DNA of 64,000 nucleotides, from contig OY757017.1 in NCBI GenBank assembly GCA_963580285.1, forward strand, positions 112,563,245 to 112,627,244, read 5' to 3'. Positions 10,050-20,197 of this stretch are shown piece after piece. A program made the position numbers and the translations under genes. Position 1 is the first letter of the stretch. Each line of letters opens with the position of its first letter. The notes below the pieces were generated by a model that worked only from the letters and a program-made list of their open reading frames with translations, was not told the origin of the DNA and made no database searches. This DNA comes from Lucinisca nassula. Taxonomy: Eukaryota > Mollusca > Bivalvia > Lucinida > Lucinidae.

Positions 10050-10440
10050 CGTTCATTTAGGGGATAACTGTATTCGAAATTGTCATTTGGGGAGGTAAAT
10101 CGGAGGTTTTATGGTCGGAAATTTCGTTTTACGGCGACGCGTCAGCGGAACCGTAAAACGTAATTTGCGACCGTAAAACCGACGATTTACCTCCCCAAAT
10201 GACAGTTTTCAATACTGTTATCCCCATTCTAATGCACTTATTTGTGTGTTTTGTTAAAAGTGTACTATTTTGCATAAAGCGGATAGCGCTGTGAGCTGCG
10301 TAAAACCAAATGCCAGCCAATGAAAAGCGACGTTATGCGATGACGTCGGGTTTCCTACAGTATATCGCAGAATATACTATCGCAAATTTTTTACGCTATC
10401 CAATCAGACGTCGCGTTACACACGCAAGTGTATTAGAATG
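10050..10440 (-). mobile_element. FB5 MITE, complete
   Basis: Inverted repeat 10060-10225, from GGGGATAACTGTATTCG to GTATTGAAAAC-complement ending GTTATCCCC, with stem GTAAATCGGAGGTTTTA / TAAAACCGACGATTTAC. The remaining 215 bp hold GCGCTGTGAGCTGCG, AATGAAAAGCGACGTTA and the palindrome CAGTATATCGCAGAATATACT-like. A complete copy at 57.0 kb has the same parts. Confidence 0.82.
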
Positions 10441-10569
10441 AACAACAACAGATCACGAGTAAATTAATTACCTTTATTACTTATAATTGCGTTTTCCATT
10501 GATTATGACAAAACATTCTGGTTTAAGGCATAAAATGAAACAATGAAATATTTGCACGCAGTTTTCCTA

Positions 10570-10797
10570 TTAACCCCGTCGGTACCAGAAACCCCTAAAG
10601 AGGTACATTGGAAAACAGTGCAGGCCCAAATCAGACGCCGCAGAACGCGGCGTCTGATCAGGGCCTACACTGTTTGCAAAAAGTTAAGCCACTTACCGAA
10701 TAAATTTTGAAGAAACACAACATGACAACCCTTAATTTTGAAATGGACTCCTGCTTTATATAAGATGGAAAATTCCATTTGGTACAAAAAAGTTTAA
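10570..10797 (-). mobile_element. FB8 MITE, copy d
   Basis: Reverse of copy e. Foldback stem CAGACGCCGCAGAACGCGGC-type at 10631-10655, outer AACAGTGCAGGCC / GGCCTACACTGTT, and the CCATTTGGTACAAAA terminus at 10780-10795. Confidence 0.8.
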
Positions 10798-10822
10798 CAG
10801 CGGAAGAGTACCGTTTACGTCA

Positions 10823-11116
10823 TTTGTTTGTTTGATTTGAGGTTTAACGTCCCCGTCAACACAATTTAGGTCATGTTTGAGACGTTGCTTCCCATTTTGT
10901 GGGATTTTACCCGACACTGAGATGAAATCACATCTCAAACCCATGTCGCCAAATTAAACCAATAGAGTAAATAGGCATGGACGGGACGACTCGCAGCAAT
11001 TTTCCTGGGTAGGCTTAGACCTAAGCGGATTACCAGTACTCATTTGCGGTGGGTATCAGCTCTGCGTGGAAGCATCGTGCAGTCCAATCTATTTCTCCAA
11101 GCCCCGATGGGCGGGG
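10823..11116 (-). mobile_element. SINE-A copy 2
   Basis: Tail TTTGTTTGTTTGATTTGAGG (complement) at the low end, body to the head GCCCCGATGGGCGGGG. No convincing TSD. Confidence 0.85.
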
Positions 11117-11199
11117 TATAACTAGCTCTGTCTCGAACACTTCTTAGTCCCAAAGATATTCAAGCCATTGACGTGTTGAACGTAGTAAATGAATATAAG

Positions 11200-11490
11200 A
11201 ATCTGGTATGAGGGTCTGTTGTAGATGGGCGTTTCCTACCCGAGAGATGATCATGCTGAGCGGAACCTCGGTTACGAGGTTCCTCTCAGCGTGGTCATCC
11301 CGAGGGTTGGAAACACCCTTCTACAACAGAACCCCGTATTAGGTTCTTTTTCTTGCACTAAGACACAGATAAGTTTCATTTTTCGCTCACTAATACTTAT
11401 GTAGTTTGCTTTGGTAAGAACACCAGGGTATGAACAGAGTTTCTATCCCGGACTAAACCCACGGATTTCCTTATCTGGTGTGTAAAAAAA
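11200..11490. repeat. foldback related to the promoter-like unit
   Basis: Foldback 11203-11347 (AAGAATCTGGTATGAGGG ... CCCCGTATTAGGTTCTT; inner stem AACCTCGGTTACGAGGTT). It is followed by an inverted degenerate 55 bp unit (AACACCAGGGTATGAAC ... CCTTATCTGGTGTG). The CRE/ATGGCGG part is missing. Confidence 0.6.
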
Positions 11491-11919
11491 AAAGGATATA
11501 TTCAAACACTTTTCTATCTGGACGTCTGACGTCTTGTAGTGTTAATGCAAATGCCAGGGATATCGCCAGATATTATCAAAAGCTACAATAATATCTATAA
11601 AAACAAGATTGTCTGACCTCGGATCTTGCTTTATCTTCGGGAAGAAAGCATATCCTGGAACTATCAGAGACACTTCAAGTGAATGTTAGCCTTTTTCCCG
11701 TTACGGGACTTAAGTATATTGCCCTTCCTGCGATTTGATGAAGTATGGCAAGCATTTTAAGGGCATATGAAGATTTGCATACTAAGTCTTTCAATCCGGG
11801 ATGCCTTATAAAACAAACGATATGAAGGCAGCATGTCTTCCATTTGCGGTCTTGCAATACCATTAACTACGAATGCAAAGGACGCAGTGCAACTGGCACT
11901 GCCAATGGCGGCAGATTGA
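11491..11919. other. no recognised feature
   Basis: No repeat or coding signal that I can defend. Confidence 0.4.
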
Positions 11920-12137
11920 CCCATTTTGTACCAAATGGAATCATCTACCTTACATATAGTTCTTTGGAAACTTTAGGGTTGTCAGGTTGTGTTTTCTTCA
12001 AAATTAATTTGGAAACGGGCTGTACTTTTTGCAAACAGTGTAGGTCCTTATCAGATGCCGCGTTCTGTGGCGTTTGATCTGGGCCTGCACTGTTTGCCAA
12101 TTACCCGTTTTGGGGTTTCTGGTATAAAAGGGTTAAT
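11920..12137 (+). mobile_element. FB8 MITE, copy e
   Basis: Terminus GACCCATTTTGTACCAAATG, internal GTTGTCAGGTTGTGTTTTC (shared with 3.6 kb), foldback 12027-12098, end GGTATAAAAGGGTTAATG. Confidence 0.85.
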
Positions 12138-12634
12138 GTCTGTCTCTAAAAGCATTCAGTACTAAACTCATGGCTTAATTGCATGTTGATTGCGTATTGT
12201 TGTTGATTCTACTATTTCGACGTAACCATTAAATGCTGTATTCATAATTACACCGGTGGACCTTCAGGTTGCGTTTCTCAGGACAATTCCAGACATTTTA
12301 CAACCTTAAAATTGCTGGAACAAAGGAAACACAAAGTGCTAAACTGTTTGGAGTAAATAAAAATCTATAGTGGTATTCCTAGCACCATAGTCATGAATTG
12401 AAGAAAAAAAAGAATATACATGTTTACTATAGAACAAAAACAGATTGATAATTATAGTAATAAACTTAGCACCTCAGGAAAAGATTGCTTTTGTTTTATA
12501 TTATTTTTCATTGACTAATAATTGCAATAAATCGGTTATGACCACTCTTTCACAAATTATAATTATAAAATTGCGTCTTTCATATCTTTAGAACTAGCTT
12601 ATTGTTCAGACTTGTTTTAAATTAATATTCTTTT
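12138..12634. other. no recognised feature
   Basis: AT-rich, nothing shared or coding. Confidence 0.4.
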
Positions 12635-12784
12635 TCTTACTTCTAGCCCAAACGTACATTTTAGGTGCTTATTAGAACCGCCTAAACGAGACGGTTTTAA
12701 CGACTACAAGCGCCCTATGCTCTTAAAAATAGTGTTTAAAATGAGGACTAGAGTGTTGTTCATTACACGGACTTGTTAACATGA
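12635..12784. mobile_element. Hp2, degenerate
   Basis: Weak core TTAGAACCGCCTAAACGAGACGG, ending GTTCATTACACGGACTTG. Confidence 0.6.
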
Positions 12785-12889
12785 TTAAACCGATAAATCA
12801 CCATCCGTCTTGAATTGACCATATGACCAAAGTTTTGACGCTGCTATTAGAAGCAGTCGGCTGGTCGTTGTCCATTGTCTTTATAGTTG

Positions 12890-13065
12890 ACGTGGTGAGT
12901 GAGTGTGTTTCAGTTTTACGTCCCACCAACACCTAAGGTCATACGGAGACGGGACCTCGGTTTAAAGGCTCACCCGAAAGTCTGGAGAAGCCTGGGATTG
13001 TTCCTGCAATACCTGGTGTATCAGGAGAGTAGTATAACCACTGCACCACAGAGGCTTCTATAGTC
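12890..13065 (-). mobile_element. SINE-B, tRNA-headed SINE
   Basis: Minus strand: A-box TGGTGCAGTGG near 13055, degenerate B-box GGAACAATCCC near 12999, a domain GTCTCCGTATGACCTTAGG, and tail GGGACGTAAAACTGAAAC followed by CACTCACTCACC. Imperfect flanking TATAGT..GTG duplication. The 3' domain resembles the one in SINE-A. Confidence 0.7.
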
Positions 13066-13132
13066 GTAGTGCTACCTGTTTTTCACGTAGGTGTACAGTA
13101 TGGCATGTCTTGTTAGGCGTAACATTAAAATC

Positions 13133-13189
13133 AGGGGATAATTGTATTCAACATTGTCATTGGGGAGGTAAATCGGCGGTTTTACGGTT
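13133..13189 (-). mobile_element. FB5 fragment
   Basis: GGGGATAATTGTATTC to GCGGTTTTACGGTTGG, the outer arm of the FB5 foldback only. Confidence 0.75.
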
Positions 13190-13212
13190 GGAAATTTCTA
13201 TCAGTACTCATG

Positions 13213-13492
13213 CATTACGATAACACACCCGTGCGACAAAGTGCATTTTTTCACATCTCCAAAATGGCTACTTTTCTGGTGAAAACCTGTGATATTTGTG
13301 TTATTTTTACTTCAAACATAGGTTGCGGGTGCTCGTTAGAACCGCCTCATTGAGGCGGTTCTAACGAGTACCCACAACCTATGTCTTGGCACAGAAATAA
13401 GAAAAATAATGGATAACTCCGTAAACCCCAATTTTCTCTTTAAAAAGTGCGCTTTAAGGGGCTGTTCATTTCACGGACTTGTTCACTTGATG
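13213..13492. mobile_element. Hp2, reference copy
   Basis: Arm d starts CATTACGATAACACACCCG and holds CCAAAATGGCTACTTTTC. Core 13316-13386 uses ACATAGGTTG / CAACCTATGT outside the shared GTTAGAACCGCCTC stem. Arm c carries GTAAACCCCAATTTTC and ends TTCACGGACTTGTTCACTTG. Same length as Hp1 (280 bp) and the same TTTTTCTTATTTCTGCTC-type boxes beside the core. Confidence 0.88.
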
Positions 13493-13498
13493 TGTGCC

Positions 13499-13570
13499 GC
13501 CAGGGTCAGTCGTGCGTGGAAGCACCGTGCAGCCCAATCTATTTCTTAAAGCCCCAATGGGCGTGGGCCC
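13499..13570 (-). mobile_element. SINE-A head fragment
   Basis: GCGTGGAAGCACCGTGCAGC to CCCAATGGGCGTGGGC. The tail part is absent, so this is a secondary break rather than ordinary 5' truncation. Confidence 0.75.
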
Positions 13571-13796
13571 GACATCAGTCGTAGATTCTGTGACGTTGGT
13601 TGGTATCGCGTCTTTTTCGCACACCAAAAGGTTTACAAAAGGTCTCAGAGGCACACGTTACAATCAACAGTTTTGGTTTGATTTCATTTTTACAAAAACA
13701 AAATCATTATCGATTTTCAAGTCGTTAGAATCGAAAAAGAACAGGTCTAAAATATCAACCATTTCCTTCGAGTTTAAGAAATAGTTCAAACATTTT

Positions 13797-14101
13797 CATC
13801 ATGTCAACAACTTCGTGAAATGAAGACTCCCGTAACCCCAATTTATTAAGGAGAAAACTGGGTTTTACAGAGGTATATATTATTGTCTTATTTCCGCTCC
13901 AAGACAAAGGTTACGGGTACTCGTTAGAACCGCCTCATTAAGGCGGCTCTAATGAGCACTCACAAAATACTCGTTGGAACCGTCTCAATGAGGCGGTTCT
14001 CACGAGCACCCATTAACCTATGTTATGAGTAGAAATAAGAAAAATATCACAAAATGTTATCAGAAAATTAATAATTTTGGAGATCTGAAAGATTACACTG
14101 T
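13797..14101. mobile_element. Hp2, damaged, double core
   Basis: Starts CATCATGTCAACAAC, then ACTCCCGTAACCCCAATTT. The core is partly duplicated (two TACTCGTT..GAACCG half-arms, 13917 and 13968). Arm d ends early at about 14100. Confidence 0.75.
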
Positions 14102-14244
14102 CATTACAAAAACACACCTATACAAATACAATATAAAGTTTACCGCCGTAAAAAAAACACATAAAAATTTAAGATGAAAGATGGTGATATTTTTTTCTTA
14201 TTTCTGCACAAAATATAAATTGTGGGTACACGTTAGAACCGCTT
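14102..14244. mobile_element. Hp1 left half, cut at the core
   Basis: CATTACAAAAACACACC to CGTTAGAACCGCTT. The sequence stops exactly in the stem, where the next Hp2 begins. No right half follows. Confidence 0.8.
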
Positions 14245-14523
14245 CATCACGTAAACAAGTCCATGACATAAACACCCCCTAAACCCCACTTTATATAGGG
14301 AAAACTAGGGTTTACGGGGTATACATTATTTTTCTTATTTCTGCTCCAAGACATACGTTGTGGGTACTTGTTAGAACCGCCTCAATGAGGCGGTTCTAAC
14401 GAGCACCCACAGCCTATGTTTGAAGTAAAAATAACAAACATATCACAGATTTTCATCAGACATGTAGCCATTTTGGAGATGTGAAAAACATGCATTATGT
14501 CGCACGGGTGTGTTATCGATATG
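14245..14523. mobile_element. Hp2, complete
   Basis: CATCACGTAAACAAGTCC to CACGGGTGTGTTATCGATATG. Core GTTAGAACCGCCTC-AAT-GAGGCGGTTCTAAC. Confidence 0.88.
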
Positions 14524-15484
14524 TATAGCCGGTAGTTTATTTTATTTCAAACGGTTACAATGACGACATAAACGTCAATTGTATCCTTAAACCATATCAC
14601 TTAAGTTTTTTTACCCTTTCTAGTAATGAATTACTATATGTTATTTTCCACGTCGGTAGGTTTGTCTGTTTCCAATTCCAGTGTTATTTAGACAGAAAAT
14701 ACCCATCTAAAGTTGTTAGTGTGGCTAAAGGCTACCAAACGGAGAGAACAGCAAATAAAGATATATAATTTTGTTCCACGCGAGACAATAAATTGTAGTT
14801 TCCTGGATTCTAATTGAATTACGATGAAAAGAAAGAGAAATTATGTCTTCTGGAAAACTTGTTTCCCCTATTTATTAGACCTTTTATTTCAGTTGACAAG
14901 TTTGTTCCTCTTTCCAACCGTTATAAAAGAATAAGCACACAGCAAAGGGTACCAGCAAGTATTCAGATCAGCTTAAACACTAATGCAGTCATATCATAGT
15001 AGTCACATTTCAGTTTTTGGATGCACAAGATCATCATATAGCACAGGCAGTCTGGTGGGAATAGGAGGTCGTGTATGTTGTGCGCTGTTTCTTAGCACCG
15101 ACTCAATTATCAAAAACAATTTTACTGGCAGAATTTTAATACAGCACAGAATGCCTAATTTAATTTCGAATAGAAACCGTTAACGTAATCTATTCAATTA
15201 TACAAAACGCTGTTGTTATCAGTATTTAAACTTGACAACAAACTGATTCTTCACTTTAAACGAGACAAACATAATAATTTTCCGCCCTAACCATTGTAAT
15301 CAAAGAACATCTTCTTAGTGAAAAATATCTCCTTGATAATTCAAATTGCAATACAGCATTATTGTAATCGAATTTCCAATTGTTTTAATAAGCTCTGGCA
15401 ATAAGATGATGAAATTACAGACAGCATGTTATATTTCTTTCAGGAGGGGATTAGAAAGACTGATCCTTTGTTTCTTATGCACTT
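14524..15484. other. no recognised feature
   Basis: AT-rich. Two ORFs of 60-66 codons overlap and show no family features. Confidence 0.4.
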
Positions 15485-15748
15485 CATTACGAAAACATGC
15501 CTATACAAATACATTGTAACCTTTATCGCCGAAAAAATGAAAATTTAAAGATAAATTTTTTTGATATTTTTCTTATTTCTGCTCAAAATATAGATTGTGG
15601 GTACTTGTTAGAACCACCTCATCGAGGCGGTTCTTACGAGTACCCACAATCCATATTTTAGAGCAGAAATAATAAAAATAAGGTTTTCCCCTGTAAACCC
15701 AAGTGGGGTTCGAGGGGGTTAAAATTATATAGACGTGTTTCCGTGATG
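15485..15748. mobile_element. Hp1, complete
   Basis: CATTACGAAAACATGCC to GACGTGTTTCCGTGATG. Core GAACCACCTCATCGAGGCGG with one unpaired substitution. Confidence 0.88.
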
Positions 15749-15810
15749 ACAATCATCTTTGGGTCGATTGTTTGTCAATCGACACAAAGTTAATAAGCGC
15801 AGTAGCCCAA

Positions 15811-16433
15811 TATCACGTGAACAAGTACGTGAAATATACACTCCCTAAACCCCACTTTACAGAGACAATTGGGGTCTACGGGGTATGTATTATTATACCC
15901 GCTTTTCGAAGAAAAATCGGGTATATTGTTTTCGTACCAGAGTTGAGTGGTCGTCAGTCCGTCCATCCGTACGTCCGTCCCTCCGTCCGTCTGTCTGTCC
16001 GTCCGTCCGTCACGTGTTAGGTAAATGGATCTCCTCTGCAACCACTGAGGTTACACTTTTGAAACTTTGCATGTGGATAGTACATGGTATGTAGATGGCA
16101 GTGGGCTACTTTTTGTGACCTTGACCCGCACATGGCCCCGATGTCAAAGGTCAAAAAGTATGTCTTTGCAATATCTTTAGTGTCATTCATACAAAAAGCG
16201 GGTATTTGCGATGGTATACCATCGACTGCGCGATCCTAGTTTTTCATATTACTGCCCCAATACACAGGTTGTGGGTACTCATTATAACCACATCAACGAG
16301 GCGGTTCTAACGAGCACCACCAATCTATATTTGCAGTATAAATAAGAAACATATCATGGATTTTCATCAGAAAAATAGCCATTTTGGAGATGTGAAAAAT
16401 GCACTATTGTCTCACGGGTATGTTATCGAAATG
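15811..16433. mobile_element. Hp2 split by CR-i
   Basis: Left part TATCACGTGAACAAGTACG to GGGGTATGTATTA. Right part resumes at 16240 (TTTTCATATTACTGCCCC), then the core GTGGGTACTCATTATAACC.., and ends TGTTATCGAAATG. The flanks match an unoccupied relative of this site at 59.3-59.4 kb. Confidence 0.85.
15892..16239 (+). mobile_element. CR-i, Helitron-like non-autonomous element
   Basis: Begins TTATACCCGCTTTTCGAAG and has a (GTCC)n-type microsatellite at 15955-16012. It ends with the palindrome CGATGGTATACCATCG (16209-16224), 11 bases, then CTAG (16236-16239) followed by T. A 3' hairpin about 11 nt before CTRR is the Helitron signature. There are no TIRs. It sits cleanly inside an Hp2 arm, which defines both ends. 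Confidence 0.7.
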
Positions 16434-16479
16434 CCGTTCTGACTGAAGTCAACGTGACTATCACCGATTTGTGAAACCC

Positions 16480-16668
16480 ATTTAACCTTTGTTTAACCCA
16501 TACATGACAATGGAATCTTCCATCGGAATAAGTTTGGTGTGGTGCATTTCCAGTTGTAGTGGTGCAATGCTTTTTTCTGTAATTTGATCCAGAAATACAT
16601 GTGCCACAAGCAAACAGTGTAGTTCCAGATCCAACGCCGCGTCTGCAATGTTTGCCAGTGTCCCACAA
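16480..16668 (+). mobile_element. FB8, copy f
   Basis: TTTAACCCATACATGACAAT start and the foldback relic GCAAACAGTGTAG ... CAATGTTTGCC at 16611-16652. The inner stem is partly deleted. Confidence 0.65.
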
Positions 16669-16756
16669 AAGCAGTGTTATCTGTATCGTTGTCAGATGGT
16701 CTACTGTGAAGAAGGTTACTTGTAGAATCGATCTTGCTTGGATTGATATGTTCTGT

Positions 16757-16895
16757 TTTTTTTTGTTTTGTTTTTTTGGGGGGGGGGGTTGGGGGGGGGG
16801 GGTTTCTGTGTGTTTTTAATGGCTAGACCTAGATCATCGCCACAGAATGCGGTGTCTGATCGGGTTCGTCAATGTTTTCTTGAAATAGTGGAATT
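16757..16895. repeat. T/G runs and FB8 relic
   Basis: T-rich then G-rich tract at 16757-16802. At 16827-16895, GACCTAGATCATCGCC / GGTGTCTGATCGGGTTC is a decayed FB8 stem. Confidence 0.6.
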
Positions 16896-16950
16896 TAAGG
16901 GATAAACAATACATTTTTGGTATCCGTTAAGGAAGAATTGTTCCAGCCTA

Positions 16951-17228
16951 CGTTACGATTACACATGTGTGTGACATATAGCACTCTTTCGTGACATAGA
17001 GCTCGCTTTCGTGACATAGAGCACTCTGTTATGACATTGAGCACTCTTTCGTTTCTCGAAAACGGTAATATTCTTATGAAATTTTGTGATTTTTTGCGGG
17101 TAACGTGTACCTACAACCTATGTCCTGGAGGAGAAATAAGAAAAATAATGTATATCCCTGTAAACCCAAATTGTCTCTGTATGAAATGGGTTTAGAGGGT
17201 TATTCGTTACACGGACTTGTTTACATGT
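16951..17228. mobile_element. Hp2 with 20 bp tandem expansion, core arm lost
   Basis: Arm d starts CGTTACGATTACACATGTG. Four 20 bp units (GTGACATAGAGCACTCTTTC type) occupy 16970-17050. The left half of the core is gone, and the right half (ACCTACAACCTATGTC) and arm c (GTTACACGGACTTG) remain. Confidence 0.7.
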
Positions 17229-17385
17229 CATTTAGAGACAATCGACCAAATACAGAGGATCCGTGGTATAGCGACAGTATTTGTTCCCTATTATTGTGCC
17301 GTTAAAAAAATTGCCGCTAAAAGACTCCCAGTTAGGATATGGAGGGTTATAAAACGTCTTTTTCACATCATTAACCCCAAAAAGC

Positions 17386-17502
17386 AAAATGTTATAGATA
17401 TTTGTTAGAATCGCCTTACATCCAAGAAACAAATGTTATAGACACTTGTTAGAATCGCCTCGGTGAGGCGATTCTAACAAATATCTATAACATTTGTTTC
17501 TT
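17386..17502. repeat. isolated Hp hairpin core, A-variant
   Basis: A 79 bp near-perfect palindrome at 17424-17502 with stem GTTAGAATCGCCTC-GGT-GAGGCGATTCTAAC: the C-to-T change in one arm is matched by G-to-A in the other. An extra left half-arm lies at 17386-17420. No Hp arms flank it. Confidence 0.85.
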
Positions 17503-17682
17503 GTAGTATTAAATTACAAGAACCTTTCATGACTATGGATTCGATTTCGAACCCAAAGGAAGCCCACGTCGCTCGGAATCCAGGCTAAGGCTTTAGCTTA
17601 GAATTCATTCCATTGGAATTGTCGTTATAATGCGTTTTGCCGTTATGACGAGTGCCGGTATAAGGATAGTTGGATGTGTTGT

Positions 17683-17778
17683 GAAAATTCGATAACTTGA
17701 ACACGACTAACTCGTATATCATACCATGACTAATTCGAACTCGCTGTCAAGATCTTGAATAATTTGAAGTACACTGTA
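17683..17778 (-). mobile_element. pogo/Tigger-like end, relic
   Basis: TCGATAACTTGAACACG, CTAATTCGAACTCGC and GAAGTACACTGTA give the repeated TCGAA pattern of pogo-type termini, as in the intact element at 37.6 kb. Confidence 0.5.
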
Positions 17779-17994
17779 ATGATACACATAGCGCACTGTA
17801 TTTTAGGTTTTCGTGTGTGTGTCTTTATGTAACTAAGTATGTCTACTCTTTCAGAAGATAACTGTTGTCATTTCTCGTGCCTTTTCCTGGGAAACATCAT
17901 TGCGAATTTTTTTTTCTATTCAAATGGACTGAACATTTTATCAGCAAGAAAATGAAAATGTTATAACCAAAACATGGACATTTTCGGATAAAAA

Positions 17995-18193
17995 ATTTTG
18001 ATGTTACTAATATTTCTGCTCAAAACATAAATTGTGGGAACTCGTTAGAACTGTCTCGGAGAGGCGGTTCTAACGAGTACCTGCAATATAGGTTTTTGAG
18101 AAGAAAAATTCCACACGTTTTCGTCAGAAAATGCGAGTTTTGTACTTATGGCAGAATTCACCATGCCACATGGCTGTGCTTATCGTAATGTTT
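17995..18193. mobile_element. Hp-type element, divergent
   Basis: AACATAAATTGTGGGAACTC core with GTTAGAACTGTCTC..GAGGCGGTTCTAAC. The distal end CACATGGCTGTGCTTATCG resembles Hp2 arm d. Confidence 0.6.
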
Positions 18194-18337
18194 GAAATTC
18201 TTTACTGCTTCTAACTCGATGTCGTTCTTTCTAATATTAACCCTTATCTTAATATTCATTTAAGCCACACCCATTTCTGTCTATCAACCAATCAAATTAC
18301 TTGATATAATTTATTGCTACAAATTCATAAACTGAAT

Positions 18338-18441
18338 GCCAAACAGTGTACATCCTGACCAGATGGCCAAACAGTGTAGATCCTGATCAGATGGCTTCTT
18401 CAGAAGAACCCATCTGATCAGGATCTACACTGTTTGTAAAG
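18338..18441. mobile_element. FB8 hairpin with duplicated half-arm
   Basis: GCCAAACAGTGTACATCCTG, then GCCAAACAGTGTAGATCCTG, then the stem CAGATGGCTTCTTC..GAACCCATCTG, ending GGATCTACACTGTTTG. Confidence 0.7.
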
Positions 18442-18599
18442 ATAGGGGTTGTCGTGAATAGCAAGATAAGGGTTAACCTTGGTTTCATCAGGTTTTCTCG
18501 TCCTTATTTTTGTCTTGTCTGGCCCAATTTCCATTTTGTCGGTTCTGATGATTCTCTTTAGACGATCGATTTGTCCTTTGATCTCCAATTTTATTGATA

Positions 18600-18835
18600 A
18601 AACACTCTAATCTTAACCCATATATGTCATTTCGTTGGGAAACTATGCTAACCCAGATCAGACGCCATAGAACGCGACGTCTGATCTGGGTCTACACTGC
18701 TTGCTTGAAGAAAATTCATTCTGTAAAATTTGCCACAAACAAAAACAAACCTGACGCCTCTATAACTGGAAGTGGACCACTCCAAACTTACTGGGTGGAA
18801 GATTCCATTGTCACATATGGGTTAAGGTACTGACT
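18600..18835 (-). mobile_element. FB8, copy i
   Basis: Foldback 18652-18705 (CAGATCAGACGCC ... GACGTCTGATCTG). The family terminus GGAAGATTCCATTGTCACAT then GGGTTAAG is at the high end. Confidence 0.65.
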
Positions 18836-18899
18836 GACACAACATTTTATTCCCCCATATCTTGGAAGCGACTAACGCCAATAGATAGAGACATTGAGA

Positions 18900-19130
18900 A
18901 CGAAAATGAGTACATTGAACTCAGCGAATATAAGTCTCTTAGGAAAAACAAATATTTGATAAAAAATGACTTATTACCGGATTAGGTCATTGTATTTAAT
19001 AAATCGGTGCTACCATTATTAATTGGGTTCGTTTTGACCTCCATATTTGCCACTATATCAATGAAATAGCTTTTTGCTTCTTTCCCGCTTTGTCCCCCAT
19101 AAGGATTACATATCCGTGTGAAATTGTGCA
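18900..19130. repeat. Dup7, 215 bp duplicated segment, copy 1
   Basis: From CATTGAACTCAGCGAATATAAG to TTACATATCCGTGTGA. The second copy (28391-28614) lies inside the hairpin of an Hp1. Identity is high apart from an 11 bp insertion. No TIR or coding signal. Confidence 0.85.
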
Positions 19131-19148
19131 TTCGCTTGTGACTCAAAA

Positions 19149-19428
19149 CATTACGAAAACACGCCTATATAGTATTGACCCCCTTGAACCCCACTTTTAT
19201 ATAGTAAAACTGGGGTTTCCGGGGGTATACCTTATTTTTCTTATTTGTGCTCTAAGATATAGATTGTGGGTACTCGTTAGAACCGCCTCAACGAGGCGGT
19301 TCTAACGAGTACCAACAATCTATTTTTTCAGCAGAAATAAGACAAATATCACAATTTTTCATCTTAAAATTTTCATTTTTTCGGCGATAAAGGTGGCCAT
19401 GTATTTGTATATGCGTGTTTGCGTAATG
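19149..19428. mobile_element. Hp1, complete
   Basis: CATTACGAAAACACGCC start with arm b, core 19255-19325, end ATGCGTGTTTGCGTAATG. Confidence 0.9.
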
Positions 19429-19437
19429 ACTGACATT

Positions 19438-19574
19438 TTTTTTCTGAAACATAGATTGTGTATGCTTGTAAGAACCGTCTCAAACAGTCGTTTCTATATC
19501 CTTATTAGCCCTTTTTGTTTCATATACAAATCGGGGTTTACAAGGGTCTAGAGTTCACGTATTTGTTAACCACG
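19438..19574. mobile_element. Hp-type relic
   Basis: AACATAGATTGTGTATGC, AGAACCGTCTC and ATCGGGGTTTACAAGGG are recognisable. The stem is destroyed. Confidence 0.45.
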
Positions 19575-19656
19575 ATGCTAACATGTCTACTGTGCAATAT
19601 TTGATGAAACCATTAAATAAATGCAGAAGCTAAAAAACTGTGTTTTAACAGTCTTT

Positions 19657-19812
19657 ATGTTGACAAGTCCTTGCAATGAACGACCCTCAAACCCACAGTT
19701 TGTGGAGAAAAAAGGATTTAAAGGGATGTGCATAGCTGCCAATATTTTTCTCAAAACATAGATTGTGGGTACACGTGAGAACCGCCTTATTAAGGCGGAT
19801 CTAGCGAGCAAA
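19657..19812. mobile_element. Hp2, partial
   Basis: TGACAAGTCCTTGCAATGAAC start (arm c) to core half GCCTTATTAAGGCGGATC. Arm d absent. Confidence 0.6.
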
Positions 19813-19903
19813 CAGTATACGCTTGGTACTTAAATAGGGAAATTAAAACAAAATACTTTTACAGATATTTTAGGCGCCACATCAACACACGTGTATGTTA
19901 TCG

Positions 19904-20182
19904 CATCATGAAAACACGCCTATATAATTATGACCCACTTGAACCCCACTTTTATATAGTAAAACTGAGGTTTCCGGGGGTATACCTTATTGTTCTTATT
20001 TCTGCTCTAAAATATAGATGGTGGGTACTCGTTAGAACCGCCTCGATGAGGCGATTCTAACGAGTACCCACAATCTTTATTTTAATCAGAAATAAGAAAA
20101 ACATCACAATGTTTCATCATAAAATTTTCATTTTTTCGGCGATAAAGGTGGCATGTATTTGTATAGGCGTGTTTGCGTAATG
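19904..20182. mobile_element. Hp1, complete
   Basis: CATCATGAAAACACGCC to GGCGTGTTTGCGTAATG. Core GAACCGCCTCGATGAGGCGATTC, with one G:T-type mismatch. Confidence 0.9.
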
Positions 20183-20197
20183 GTAATTTATTTGATA

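Noticed and set aside
11844..12077. Coding ORF over FB8
   Set aside because: It spans the FB8 terminus and hairpin and is absent as an ORF from the other FB8 copies.
15772..16094. SVRPSVRPS repeat proteins
   Set aside because: These are translations of the (GTCC)n microsatellite of CR-i.
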